NCBI GenBank assembly: GCA_903896775.1
Contig: CAITZE010000389.1
Coordinates: 1 to 6,612 of the forward strand
DNA: 6,612 bases
From: an uncultured bacterium
GTDB taxonomy: Bacteria > Pseudomonadota > Alphaproteobacteria > Rhodospirillales > Rhodospirillaceae
Reading direction: 5' to 3'
Of the stretch, positions 1 to 6,299 are shown one piece after another. Position 1 is the stretch's first letter, and each line of letters starts with the position of its first letter. A program made the position numbers and the translations under genes. Below the pieces are notes generated by a model that saw nothing but the letters and a program-made list of their open reading frames with translations, had not been told where the DNA came from and ran no database searches.

Positions 1-255
1 ATGATCCCCGTCGTGCTCGCCGTTTCGCCCGCTGAGGCGCGGCGCAAGCACGTGCCCGCCGATAACGAGATTTGCTACAACAAGGCGCTCTCCGCCGCCG
101 ATAAAAGCCAATGCCTCGACGGGTATAGCGCCGCCAGCACCGTGGCCGACCGCACCAAGCTGAAGAAGACCTACAAACAGAAGATCGGCGCGGCCACACA
201 AGCTGCAAATCAGGCGGCGGCAGCCCAAGCCGCGCCGCCGGCTCCCACGAAATAA
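1..255 (+). CDS. Small exported Ala/Pro-rich protein, probably 5'-truncated by the window edge
   Basis: The frame is open from the first base and ends at TAA 253-255, giving 84 visible residues. The visible start (IPVVLAVSPAEA then RRKH) looks like the end of a signal-peptide hydrophobic core followed by an A-E-A cleavage site. There is no basic N-region before it, so the real start is probably upstream and the ATG at position 1 may be an internal Met. The mature part has two cysteines (C25 and C38 of the visible peptide) that could form a disulfide in the periplasm, a Lys-rich stretch near residues 51-61, and a low-complexity Ala/Gln/Pro tail. I do not recognise the family. The function is unknown; a periplasmic or envelope location is inferred only from the signal-like start. 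Confidence 0.6.
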   Translation: MIPVVLAVSPAEARRKHVPADNEICYNKALSAADKSQCLDGYSAASTVADRTKLKKTYKQKIGAATQAANQAAAAQAAPPAPTK

Positions 256-266
256 CTCTGCTTTTA

Positions 267-300
267 AAGCCCCGATTTTATTAAGGCGGATGAGGGGCTT
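267..300 (+). terminator. Weak hairpin after the first gene, possible terminator
   Basis: AAGCCCC (267-273) pairs with GGGGCTT (294-300) across a 20-nt loop, beginning 11 nt after the stop codon of the first gene. No run of T follows, and the loop is long. It may be a poor or Rho-assisted terminator, or chance. A second short inverted repeat (CTTAA 298-302 with TTAAG 309-313) overlaps its right arm. Confidence 0.3.
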
Positions 301-420
301 AAGGCCCATTAAGCTCCCTCTAACCATTTTCCGCTATAGGCACCGGATTGCCGCCCAAATAATTTAATGCCCCTTGTGGTATGCTTGCGGCGGATATTGA
401 ACGCGAAGGCGGGATACGCG

Positions 421-424
421 GGAG
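421..424 (+). promoter_or_regulatory. Ribosome-binding site that fixes the radical SAM start
   Basis: GGAG lies 10 nt before ATG 435. The alternative in-frame ATG at 381 has no purine-rich motif before it, so 435 is the better start. Confidence 0.6.
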
Positions 425-434
425 ATCCGAAACG

Positions 435-1445
435 ATGGCCAATGTCTCTTTGAAAAATGTCGGGTGGGATCATTTCACCCGCGATCTGTCCGACGATCAG
501 GCGCAGGCGGCGTTCAAACGCTCGGTCAGCCTGGTGGCCTTTGCAATCTCCAGCTACTGCAACCGCCAATGCACCTATTGCCCGAACAGCATCGCCGACC
601 GCAAGTCGACGCAGAACCTGATGAGCGACGATCTGTTCTTCAACATCCTGCGCCAGCTTTCGCGCATCGATTACGAGGGCGAGATCAACATCACGCGCTA
701 CAACGAGCCGCTGGCGGACAAGGAGTATGCCCTGTCGCGGCTGCGCGATATCCGCGTGTTCCTGCCCAAGGCGCGCATCTGCATTTTCACCAACGGCGAT
801 TATATGGACCGCGCGTATCTGGATGACCTGGCGCGGGTTGGCGTAACCTCCATCATGGCGACGGTGCATGCGGGGCCCGGCGGGCAGACCGATATTGAAT
901 CGCTGATCAAGGAACAGGACCGGCGTTTGAAGGAACTCGATCTACCCTTTGCCTTTGAAGGCAGTGTGGCAGAGAAATTCCGCCTGGCGACGACCACGCA
1001 TCCGAAGGGCCTGCACCTTACGGTCGCCGCCCATGATTTTTATCGCGGCGCGGAAAAGGGCAATGTCTGGGCCTTCGATCGCGGCGGCGCTTTGGATATT
1101 CCGAAGAAATTCCGCCGCACCCATCCCTGCATGGTGCAGTTCTCGGAATTGAACGTCGAATGGGACGGTTCGATTATGCCGTGCTGCCAGATTCAGAACG
1201 AAGTGTTCGATCACGACAAATACGTCATGGGCAAGCTCGACGGCGACAGCAATATTTTCCAGGCCTGGATGAACGCGAGCTTCATCGCCTGGCGCATCAA
1301 GATGTTCTCCTTCGAGCAGAAGGACGCGCCCTGCACCACATGCAGCTACGGCATGATGATGACCGGGGTCGATGAGCTTGCGGCGTCCGTGAAAAACTTC
1401 CGCCAGGTGCTGTTCCAAGCAACGGGCGCAAAGCAGAGCGCCTAA
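435..1445 (+). CDS. Radical SAM enzyme with SPASM/twitch-like C-terminal cluster
   Basis: The product is 336 residues from ATG 435. It carries the radical SAM motif C42-NRQ-C46-TY-C49, which binds the [4Fe-4S] cluster that splits S-adenosylmethionine. An R-Y-N-E-P stretch (residues 88-92) stands where this superfamily has its GGEP-type SAM-binding motif, and IFTNG (117-121) matches the usual strand after it. The C-terminal third has C232, then G245-x4-C250 with C251, then C300-TT-C303. The G-x4-C spacing is typical of SPASM/twitch auxiliary-cluster domains, but there are too few cysteines for the full two-cluster SPASM pattern, so one auxiliary cluster is more likely. SPASM-type enzymes modify peptides, sugars or other small molecules; the substrate here cannot be told. 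No short precursor-peptide gene is visible beside it. It stands alone on the plus strand and ends 5 nt from the opposing signalling gene. The cytoplasmic radical SAM call is firm; the specific role is unknown. Confidence 0.9.
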   Translation: MANVSLKNVGWDHFTRDLSDDQAQAAFKRSVSLVAFAISSYCNRQCTYCPNSIADRKSTQNLMSDDLFFNILRQLSRIDYEGEINITRYNEPLADKEYALSRLRDIRVFLPKARICIFTNGDYMDRAYLDDLARVGVTSIMATVHAGPGGQTDIESLIKEQDRRLKELDLPFAFEGSVAEKFRLATTTHPKGLHLTVAAHDFYRGAEKGNVWAFDRGGALDIPKKFRRTHPCMVQFSELNVEWDGSIMPCCQIQNEVFDHDKYVMGKLDGDSNIFQAWMNASFIAWRIKMFSFEQKDAPCTTCSYGMMMTGVDELAASVKNFRQVLFQATGAKQSA

Positions 1446-1450
1446 GGTTT

Positions 1451-2629
1451 TTACGCCATCATGATTTGAATGCGCCGCGCGAGGTCGTCCATGGCGAAGG
1501 GCTTTGTCATGGTGTGCGCGCCGGGGATATTGACCGAGATATTTGCCGGCGTTTTGCTGTCGGCATCGCCGGTCATGAACAGCACTTTCAAATCCGGGCG
1601 AAGTTTTCGGCCGTCTTCGGCGAGTTTGCGGCCGTTGAGTTGCGGCAGGCCGATGTCGGTGACCAGCAAGTCGACGCGCCGGTCGGAGCGTAAAATCTCC
1701 ATGCCCAGCGCGCCGTTGTTGGCATGCAGCGTGCGGCAGCCCAGGCTTTGCAGCACGTCCAACACCAAACTGCGCACCGTGGACTCATCCTCGACCACCA
1801 GCACCATCTTGTCCTCCAGCGCAGGGTCGGCGGTGATCTCGTGCACGGTGGGCGCGGCGGCGCGGTCTTCGTTCAGCGGCGCGGCGATAATGGGGCCATC
1901 GGCCTGTTCGTCCGCGGCGGCAGTTCGGTAAACGCTGAACAGGCGGCGCACCAGTTTGGTCGCCTCGGCGGTGGAGGTGATGGCGCCGTCGATGAATGCG
2001 TCGGTCTCCTTGAACCGCTCCTGCGCAATGCGCCGCTTCAACAGCGTCAGCGCGCCGCCGATGGTCTGCAGGGCGTTGTTGCAGTCGTGAGCGATCTGCG
2101 CGGCCAACTGACTCACGTTGGCCTCGGCCTTGTGATGGCCGGCCAGTTCCTTATTCATCTTTTCGTTGGCGTACATCAGCTCGGCGGTGCGCTTTTCAAC
2201 CAGACTTTCGAGGCGCTGCTCGCTTTCGCGCACGGCCTGGTCGGCGGCGCGGCGCGCCAGAACCATTTGGATGGTAGCGTGCAGCTCGCGTTCGGAAAAA
2301 GGTTTCAGCAGATAGCCGTAAGGCTTGGTGCTGCGCGCACGGTCCAGCGTCGCCTGATCGTCGTATGCCGTTAAATAGATCACGGCGGGGTCGCAGGCGG
2401 CGGGCAGGCGATGGATGGTCTCGATGCCGTCGAGGTCGCCGGCAATATTGATATCCATCAGAACAACGTCGGGTTTGCAGGCGGGAATCTCGCGCAAGGC
2501 AGCCGAACTGGAGCCCACTTGCGCGCAAACCTCGTAACCGTGGCCGAGCAGATATTCGTTGAGGCCGAGGGCGACAAGCGGCTCGTCCTCGACGATCAAA
2601 ACGCGGGTAGGGGCAATGATGTGGTTCAT
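1451..2629 (-). CDS. Receiver-DHp-receiver signalling protein without a kinase ATPase domain
   Basis: The product is 392 residues from ATG 2629. Residues about 8-120 form a CheY-like receiver with acidic pocket E14/D15, phospho-acceptor D59, T87 and K109 (KPF). Residues about 125-170 look helical and coiled-coil-like. A histidine-kinase dimerisation motif follows: A-H181-D-C-N-N, then LQTIGGALTLL, the usual H-box. After a short, Ala-rich linker (about 235-270) comes a second receiver with D281, D325, T353 and K376. A HATPase domain would need well over 100 residues with N, G1 and G2 boxes; the linker has neither the room nor the motifs. The protein therefore probably cannot autophosphorylate and may instead pass phosphate between its receivers through H181, or act as a phosphatase or adaptor. 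There is no DNA-binding domain and no membrane segment. A TTG codon at 2635 is an alternative start, but GGAG at 2639-2642 is well placed only for ATG 2629. Expression may come from the EcfG-like promoter upstream. Confidence 0.88.
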   Translation of the reverse strand: MNHIIAPTRVLIVEDEPLVALGLNEYLLGHGYEVCAQVGSSSAALREIPACKPDVVLMDINIAGDLDGIETIHRLPAACDPAVIYLTAYDDQATLDRARSTKPYGYLLKPFSERELHATIQMVLARRAADQAVRESEQRLESLVEKRTAELMYANEKMNKELAGHHKAEANVSQLAAQIAHDCNNALQTIGGALTLLKRRIAQERFKETDAFIDGAITSTAEATKLVRRLFSVYRTAAADEQADGPIIAAPLNEDRAAAPTVHEITADPALEDKMVLVVEDESTVRSLVLDVLQSLGCRTLHANNGALGMEILRSDRRVDLLVTDIGLPQLNGRKLAEDGRKLRPDLKVLFMTGDADSKTPANISVNIPGAHTMTKPFAMDDLARRIQIMMA

Positions 2630-2638
2630 AGGCAAAGG

Positions 2639-2642
2639 CTCC
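2639..2642 (-). promoter_or_regulatory. Ribosome-binding site that fixes the signalling-protein start
   Basis: GGAG on the minus strand lies 9 nt before ATG 2629. It would be only 3 nt from the alternative TTG at 2635, which argues against that start. Confidence 0.6.
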
Positions 2643-2675
2643 GGCGACAGCCGGAAAGCGCTCCGCCGCAGATAT

Positions 2676-2700
2676 AACGTGGGGTGCGGGGGGATGTTCC
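2676..2700 (-). promoter_or_regulatory. Candidate EcfG-type (general stress response) promoter
   Basis: On the minus strand GGAAC (2700-2696) is followed after exactly 16 nt by CGTT (2679-2676). This matches the GGAAC-N16/17-CGTT consensus known for EcfG-family sigma factors in Alphaproteobacteria. The -10 element lies 46 nt before ATG 2629, a normal leader length, and the motif falls in a short intergenic space in the right direction. The match and position are seen directly; use by EcfG is inference, as no sigma factor, NepR or PhyR gene is in the window. Confidence 0.5.
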
Positions 2701-2717
2701 TGACCCATTTTCCGGGC

Positions 2718-2759
2718 GGTTAATTCGTATCCGCGACATATATGTCGCGCTAATTAACC
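2718..2759. promoter_or_regulatory. Nested palindrome, possible operator or hairpin
   Basis: A perfect 18-bp palindrome, CGCGACATATATGTCGCG (2732-2749), sits inside a second perfect inverted repeat, GGTTAATT (2718-2725) and AATTAACC (2752-2759). It lies between the glycosyltransferase stop (2768) and the promoter of the signalling gene. As DNA it could bind a dimeric regulator about 70 bp upstream of the expected transcription start. As RNA it would make a 7-bp stem with a TATA loop, within an outer stem, just after the glycosyltransferase stop. There is no T-run, so a classic intrinsic terminator is less likely. Confidence 0.5.
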
Positions 2760-2767
2760 CTCAGAGA

Positions 2768-3916
2768 TTAGAGCCCAAAAACGCCCGTAAGTTTTCTAAC
2801 GACTTCGGGCCAGGAGAACTTCTGCGCGATGAGCGTGAGCGCAAGATCGCGGTCCAATCCGCCGCGTTTGCCTTCGATCAGGTTCGCCAGCTTAAAGACC
2901 AAATCTTCGAACTCCGGCTCGATGATGGTGTCATTTCCGAGGGTGATTTTCTTGCCCTCGATTTGCATCGCATACGACGGGTGATGGTAATCATCCGTAG
3001 CACCTCCCTTCGTAATCACGATGGGGGTGCCGCACGCGGCCGCTTCCAACGGCGGCAAGTTGAAACCCTCGGCGCGATACGGCGACGCATAACAATCGGC
3101 GGCGCCGTAGAGGCCACTCATTTGCGGCAGCGTCAAATTCTGCGAGACAAATATGATCGACGACTGCAATTCCGGGGTGACGAGATCCGGATGGCTTTTG
3201 GCCAAAGCGGCAAAAATATCGGAGCCCGAAATACGATAAAGGCTGCTCGCATCCTTCAACACCAGCCGGACGTGTTTATAGTTCCTTCGTAAGAGGGCAT
3301 AGGCCCGCAGCAAGAGGTCCATGCCTTTGTTCGCCATCATCGAACCCACCGACAGAATGACAAACTCGCTTTCGGAAATGCCTAGTTTGCGCCGCATCTG
3401 TTCGCGTTGTTCGGGCGACGGCGGTTTGAAGATGGTGCAGTCGACGCCGTGCGGGACAACTTCAATGCGATCTTCGCGGAATCCGGCGTTCAGGAATCCG
3501 AGCTTCGACCACTGCGACGGCGTGACGATTTTCAAGTCGGGATTGCGAAGCCCTTCGCTCAAGGACTGATAGGTAACATATTCCTTGATGTGCTGCGTCT
3601 CGGACGTGCCGAAAACAAAAAGCCGCTTGCTTTGCGATTTCTGGAACCGAAACGGCACATGAATGCGGTAGATGACATCTACAGCGCGCCCATCTGACGT
3701 GTGCTCGGCAGGCGGCTTGATCGCACGCAGTTTTTGCTGAGTGTCCGCATCAAAGCCGGAAGCGTTTCTGGTTTAATTCCATTCCGGACTGAAGAAAGGA
3801 ACGTCGACGTGAAACAGATCGAAATTGTATTTCAGGAGTTCCAATAATTGGTATTGGTTCACCATTGCGTAGGAATGGCTAATCCCGCGCCAGCCTTCGA
3901 CAACAAGTGCCGTCAT
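2768..3916 (-). pseudogene. Family-4 glycosyltransferase interrupted by one in-frame TAA
   Basis: The full frame runs from ATG 3916 to TAA 2768-2770, 382 codon positions, a normal length for a GT4 (GT-B fold) glycosyltransferase. Codon 48 (3775-3773) is TAA. Before it, residues 1-47 read as a GT4 N-terminus with VEGWRGISHSYAMVNQ and DVPFFSPEWN; after it the same frame continues through DVIYRI (80-85). The C-terminal domain has TPSQWSK (132-138), VPHGVD (154-159), an SVGS strand followed by NKG (about 189-198) and the E-x7-E donor-site motif E283-G-F-N-L-P-P-L-E291, followed by CGTPIV. Such enzymes move a sugar from a nucleotide-sugar donor onto a lipid, glycan or protein acceptor; the acceptor is unknown. 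Codons around the N-terminus are more AT-rich than in the neighbours. An internal GTG at 3658 leaves a 296-residue open frame, but this lacks most of the N-terminal domain and is unlikely to be the real start. The gene follows the aminotransferase by 45 nt on the same strand. It is either a recent pseudogene or carries a base-call error. Confidence 0.85.
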
Positions 3917-3921
3917 TCTTG

Positions 3922-3926
3922 TCCTT
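3922..3926 (-). promoter_or_regulatory. Ribosome-binding site of the interrupted glycosyltransferase
   Basis: AAGGA on the minus strand lies 5 nt before ATG 3916. An in-frame TGA at 3928-3926 closes the frame just upstream, so ATG 3916 is the only sensible start. This supports the N-terminal part being a genuine gene start. Confidence 0.6.
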
Positions 3927-3961
3927 CAGAAAACAATCGGCGCGCGGCTTAAGCCACTGCT

Positions 3962-5338
3962 TTAAGCTAGCGCGTTTTTGGCAATCCGCGTCAGGCTTTC
4001 CCAGGCCGGGCCGGGGAATTTGTGCAGGCCGATCATGACCTTCTCAAAACCCGTCACGAACCATTCCACATCGGCTTCGTCGAGCACCAAGGGCGGCAAC
4101 ATGCGGATCGTCGTCATGTGATTGCCGGCGACTTGCGTGAGGATGCCGTGATCCTGCAGCAAGGGCATGGTAACGGCCTGGCAGAACAGGTCGGCGTTCA
4201 AGGCGTGGACAGCGCTCCAGGCCGCGCGCAAGCCCAGCGAAGAAGGCTTGCCGAACTCGATGGCCATCATCAGGCCGCGCCAACGCACTTCCTTCATGAA
4301 CTCGTACTTCGGGATCAGCGCTTGCAGACGTGTGCCCAGAAGGTTGCCCATCGCTTCGGCGTTTTGGATGAGCTTGTCTTCATCGATGACATCGAGGGCT
4401 GCGAGGCCCGCCGCCATAGCGAAGTTGGATTTGCCGAAGGTGGAGGAATGCACAACGGCGTTGTCGAGGGTCGAGAACACCGCATCGTGAATGCGCTGTT
4501 TCATCAAGACCGCGCCCATCGGCACATAACCGCCGGAGAGGGCCTTTGACATCACCACCATATCGGGCTGCACGTCGCCTTCGTGATGAAGGGCCAGGAA
4601 CTTGCCGGTGCGGCCCACGCCGGTCTGTACTTCGTCGGCAACAAACAGCGCGCCATGCGCATGGCAGAGTTTGCTGGCGCCAGCGAGATAACCGGCGGGC
4701 GGAATGTTGACGCCTTTGCCTTGGATCGGCTCGACAAAGAACGCGGCGATCTCGCCTTGCTTCAGCGCGAGTTCCAGCGCGGGCAGATCGCCGTAAGGTA
4801 CCTTCACGCTGTCGATGAGCGTGCCGAAGTTTTCGCGGAACACGGCGCTGCCGTTGAGCGCGAGCGCGCCACTGGTCAGGCCATGAAACGCGGAGCTGGT
4901 GTAGATGATGCGGCTGCGGCCCGTGGTGCGGCGCGCGAACTTGATCGCGGTCTCGTTGCCTTCCGCGCCCGTCGAGCAGAAATAAACTTTATCGAGGCCG
5001 AAGCCCGCGCGTTTCAAAAGCTGCTCGGCCATCAGCCCACACAACAGTGGGGTTTCCATTTGCACGAGCGAGGCGTATTCGCCTTCCATGAAATCAACCA
5101 GCACCTTGCGCACGCCGGGATGATTGCGCCCGACGTTGAACACGCCGTAGCCCGCGAGCATGTCGAGGTACTTGCGGCCCTTGTCGTCCCACAGATGCGC
5201 GCCCTTGCCTTTGACGTAGGTGGGATCGAAGCCGATGATGCGCAGCGCCTTGGCCAATTTGGAATTGACGTTGCGCTCGTAGATTTCGTTAGCGTTGCCG
5301 GCCTGCTCTTTAAAGAGCCGGTCAAGGTCGATCGTCAT
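3962..5338 (-). CDS. Class III PLP-dependent aminotransferase, HpnO-like
   Basis: The product is 458 residues from ATG 5338. It is a fold-type I, class III aminotransferase: S122-T-G-A-E126 phosphate-binding loop, F151-H152-G153 stacking on the cofactor, E203-P, D235-E236-V-Q-T-G with the Asp that holds the pyridine nitrogen, and K265 in SKALSGG as the Schiff-base lysine. T300 in SSTF is the usual phosphate contact from the partner subunit. All catalytic residues are present, so it should be active in the cytoplasm, moving an amino group between an amine or amino acid and a keto acid or aldehyde. From memory of the family, the N-terminal half (NVNSKLAKALRIIGFD, GYGVFNVGRNHP) and the C-terminal extension (RAAW, LLQDHGILTQVAGNH) resemble HpnO, which makes aminobacteriohopanetriol, but no other hopanoid gene is in the window; an ornithine- or diamine-type enzyme remains possible. 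An upstream ATG at 5407 would add 23 residues crossing a TATATAG stretch and lacks a good ribosome site, so 5338 is preferred. The glycosyltransferase follows after 45 nt, suggesting one transcript. Confidence 0.9.
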   Translation of the reverse strand: MTIDLDRLFKEQAGNANEIYERNVNSKLAKALRIIGFDPTYVKGKGAHLWDDKGRKYLDMLAGYGVFNVGRNHPGVRKVLVDFMEGEYASLVQMETPLLCGLMAEQLLKRAGFGLDKVYFCSTGAEGNETAIKFARRTTGRSRIIYTSSAFHGLTSGALALNGSAVFRENFGTLIDSVKVPYGDLPALELALKQGEIAAFFVEPIQGKGVNIPPAGYLAGASKLCHAHGALFVADEVQTGVGRTGKFLALHHEGDVQPDMVVMSKALSGGYVPMGAVLMKQRIHDAVFSTLDNAVVHSSTFGKSNFAMAAGLAALDVIDEDKLIQNAEAMGNLLGTRLQALIPKYEFMKEVRWRGLMMAIEFGKPSSLGLRAAWSAVHALNADLFCQAVTMPLLQDHGILTQVAGNHMTTIRMLPPLVLDEADVEWFVTGFEKVMIGLHKFPGPAWESLTRIAKNALA

Positions 5339-5437
5339 GGTGGGTGCGTCCCCAAAGCAGAACAGATTGATGTCCACTCTATATATCCAAGCCGCCCGCC
5401 TTGCCATGGGAAAGCGAGACAGGTCTGTGACAGCCGG

Positions 5438-5457
5438 GAATTATGCCCAGAATTATG
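5438..5457. repeat. Tandem 8-bp direct repeat upstream of the aminotransferase
   Basis: GAATTATG occurs at 5438-5445 and again at 5450-5457, a 12-nt period, about 100 bp upstream of the aminotransferase start. The spacing is near one helical turn, so it could be a two-site operator for that operon. It could equally be chance in a short AT-rich patch. Confidence 0.4.
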
Positions 5458-5493
5458 GCAATTTTGTCAGCATGTTGGGCGCGTGAATGGCGC

Positions 5494-5526
5494 AAAAAAG
5501 AACCGCCGCGATAGTCTGCGGCGGTT
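5494..5526 (-). terminator. Intrinsic terminator of the exported-protein gene
   Basis: On the minus strand a perfect 9-bp stem, AACCGCCGC (5526-5518) with GCGGCGGTT (5509-5501), closes an 8-nt loop. It is followed by one C and then six T (5499-5494). It starts 37 nt after the stop codon of the exported protein, the expected place for a Rho-independent terminator. It separates that gene from the aminotransferase operon. Confidence 0.85.
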
Positions 5527-5563
5527 TGTTGAGTTGTCCCCTTTCAGCCTTTAGCCGGCCGCT

Positions 5564-6181
5564 TTAGAGCGGCTGGTAATGCGCCTGATAGCTTCTCAAG
5601 GCCGACTGGGCGCTCGGCTGTAAGTTAAACTTCGCCATCATGGGGAGCGGGGCGTCTTCCACCATGAACAGCGTGGCATGGTTGTAGGAGGTCGGCTTGT
5701 AAATGACTTCGGCTTTGACCTTCAGGATGTTGCCGGATTTATCCAGCTTGCCGTAGACGGTGATGTTATCGCCCGAATGGAACTGGGCGCGCAGCGGGAC
5801 GATGCTATTCGTCGGGCTGATCATCGACGCATTACGCGGGATGTTGGCGCGGACCAGACCATCGGGACGCTGCAACAACAGCGAACCATTGTGGGCTTCG
5901 ACAACCGTACCGCGGACCCCGACAGGTGCGCGGTTGGCGGGCAACGGGCGGCCCGTCACTTCGATGTTGCTCATGGCGGAGCTGCTGATGCTGGTAGTCG
6001 TGGTCATCGCGACACGCGTGATATGCGGCGCGGGGCGATCAATATCGTAGCCTTGCAATTCGGCCGAGACGTTCGGAGGCGCATACTGCGGCGGGGTGTA
6101 GTTCTCGGCCCGAGCTGTGCTCGCAAAACCAATGCCCGCGGTTGTAAGCGCTGCGACAAGAGTGATTGCTGTGGTTTTCAT
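5564..6181 (-). CDS. Exported protein of unknown function with OB-like beta-rich region
   Basis: The product is 205 residues. The start is firm: AGGAGG (6187-6192) lies 5 nt before ATG 6181. Residues 1-25 form a classical Sec signal peptide (MK start, hydrophobic TLVAALTTAGIGFA, A-R-A cleavage site), so the mature protein begins near E26 and is periplasmic or secreted. Next come a Pro-rich segment (about 29-52) and a Thr/Ser-rich linker (58-71). Residues about 87-162 contain alternating beta-like stretches (GVRGTVVEA, SLLLQRPDG, DNITVYGKLD, GNILKVKAEVIY) that look like a small OB-type barrel, as seen in several bacterial exported proteins; this is a visual judgement, not a family match. There are no cysteines, catalytic motifs or lipobox. 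With its own strong ribosome site and terminator it looks like a single-gene transcript. Confidence 0.85.
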   Translation of the reverse strand: MKTTAITLVAALTTAGIGFASTARAENYTPPQYAPPNVSAELQGYDIDRPAPHITRVAMTTTTSISSSAMSNIEVTGRPLPANRAPVGVRGTVVEAHNGSLLLQRPDGLVRANIPRNASMISPTNSIVPLRAQFHSGDNITVYGKLDKSGNILKVKAEVIYKPTSYNHATLFMVEDAPLPMMAKFNLQPSAQSALRSYQAHYQPL

Positions 6182-6279
6182 AACTGCCTCCTAAGTTTGC
6201 TGGCTGTAGCGCGCATCGCCACAACCGATACAAACCAAACGAGGTCAGTGCGGATAGTGTTTCATCTTAAAATTTGCTC

Positions 6280-6299
6280 ACGCGCTCTGGACAGCGCGT
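6280..6299 (-). terminator. Hairpin after the membrane-protein gene, possible terminator
   Basis: ACGCGCT (6280-6286) pairs perfectly with AGCGCGT (6293-6299) around a 6-nt loop, starting 26 nt past the stop of the membrane-protein gene. On the minus strand only an interrupted T-rich stretch (AAATTTTAA) follows about 5 nt later, so termination would be weak. On the plus strand TTTT lies directly at its edge (6299-6302), but no plus-strand gene ends nearby. Confidence 0.35.

Noticed and set aside
381..434. N-terminal extension of the radical SAM protein from ATG 381
   Set aside because: There is no ribosome site before it, and the 18 extra residues do not look like a domain or signal. ATG 435 has GGAG at the right distance.
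309..869. Minus-strand open frame of 186 codons
   Set aside because: It is antisense to the radical SAM motif region and has no ribosome site or recognisable motif.
1724..2374. Plus-strand open frame of 216 codons
   Set aside because: It is antisense to the receiver-DHp-receiver gene and its translation is low-complexity Gly/Gln/Leu-rich sequence expected from a shadow frame.
2768..3658. GTG at 3658 as the real start of the glycosyltransferase
   Set aside because: It sits inside DVIYRIHVPF, and family-like sequence continues in the same frame on its upstream side to ATG 3916.
3946..3955. GGCTTAAGCC palindrome between aminotransferase and glycosyltransferase
   Set aside because: It is short and has no loop or T-run. 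It could be chance and does not separate the two genes into different transcripts.
5339..5407. N-terminal extension of the aminotransferase from ATG 5407
   Set aside because: It would cross a TATATAG promoter-like stretch, has no good ribosome site, and adds sequence not expected before the family's N-terminus.
4583..5554. Plus-strand open frame of 323 codons
   Set aside because: It lies antisense to the aminotransferase, which has every catalytic motif of its family. Long antisense frames are common opposite GC-rich genes, and its product looks like no known protein.
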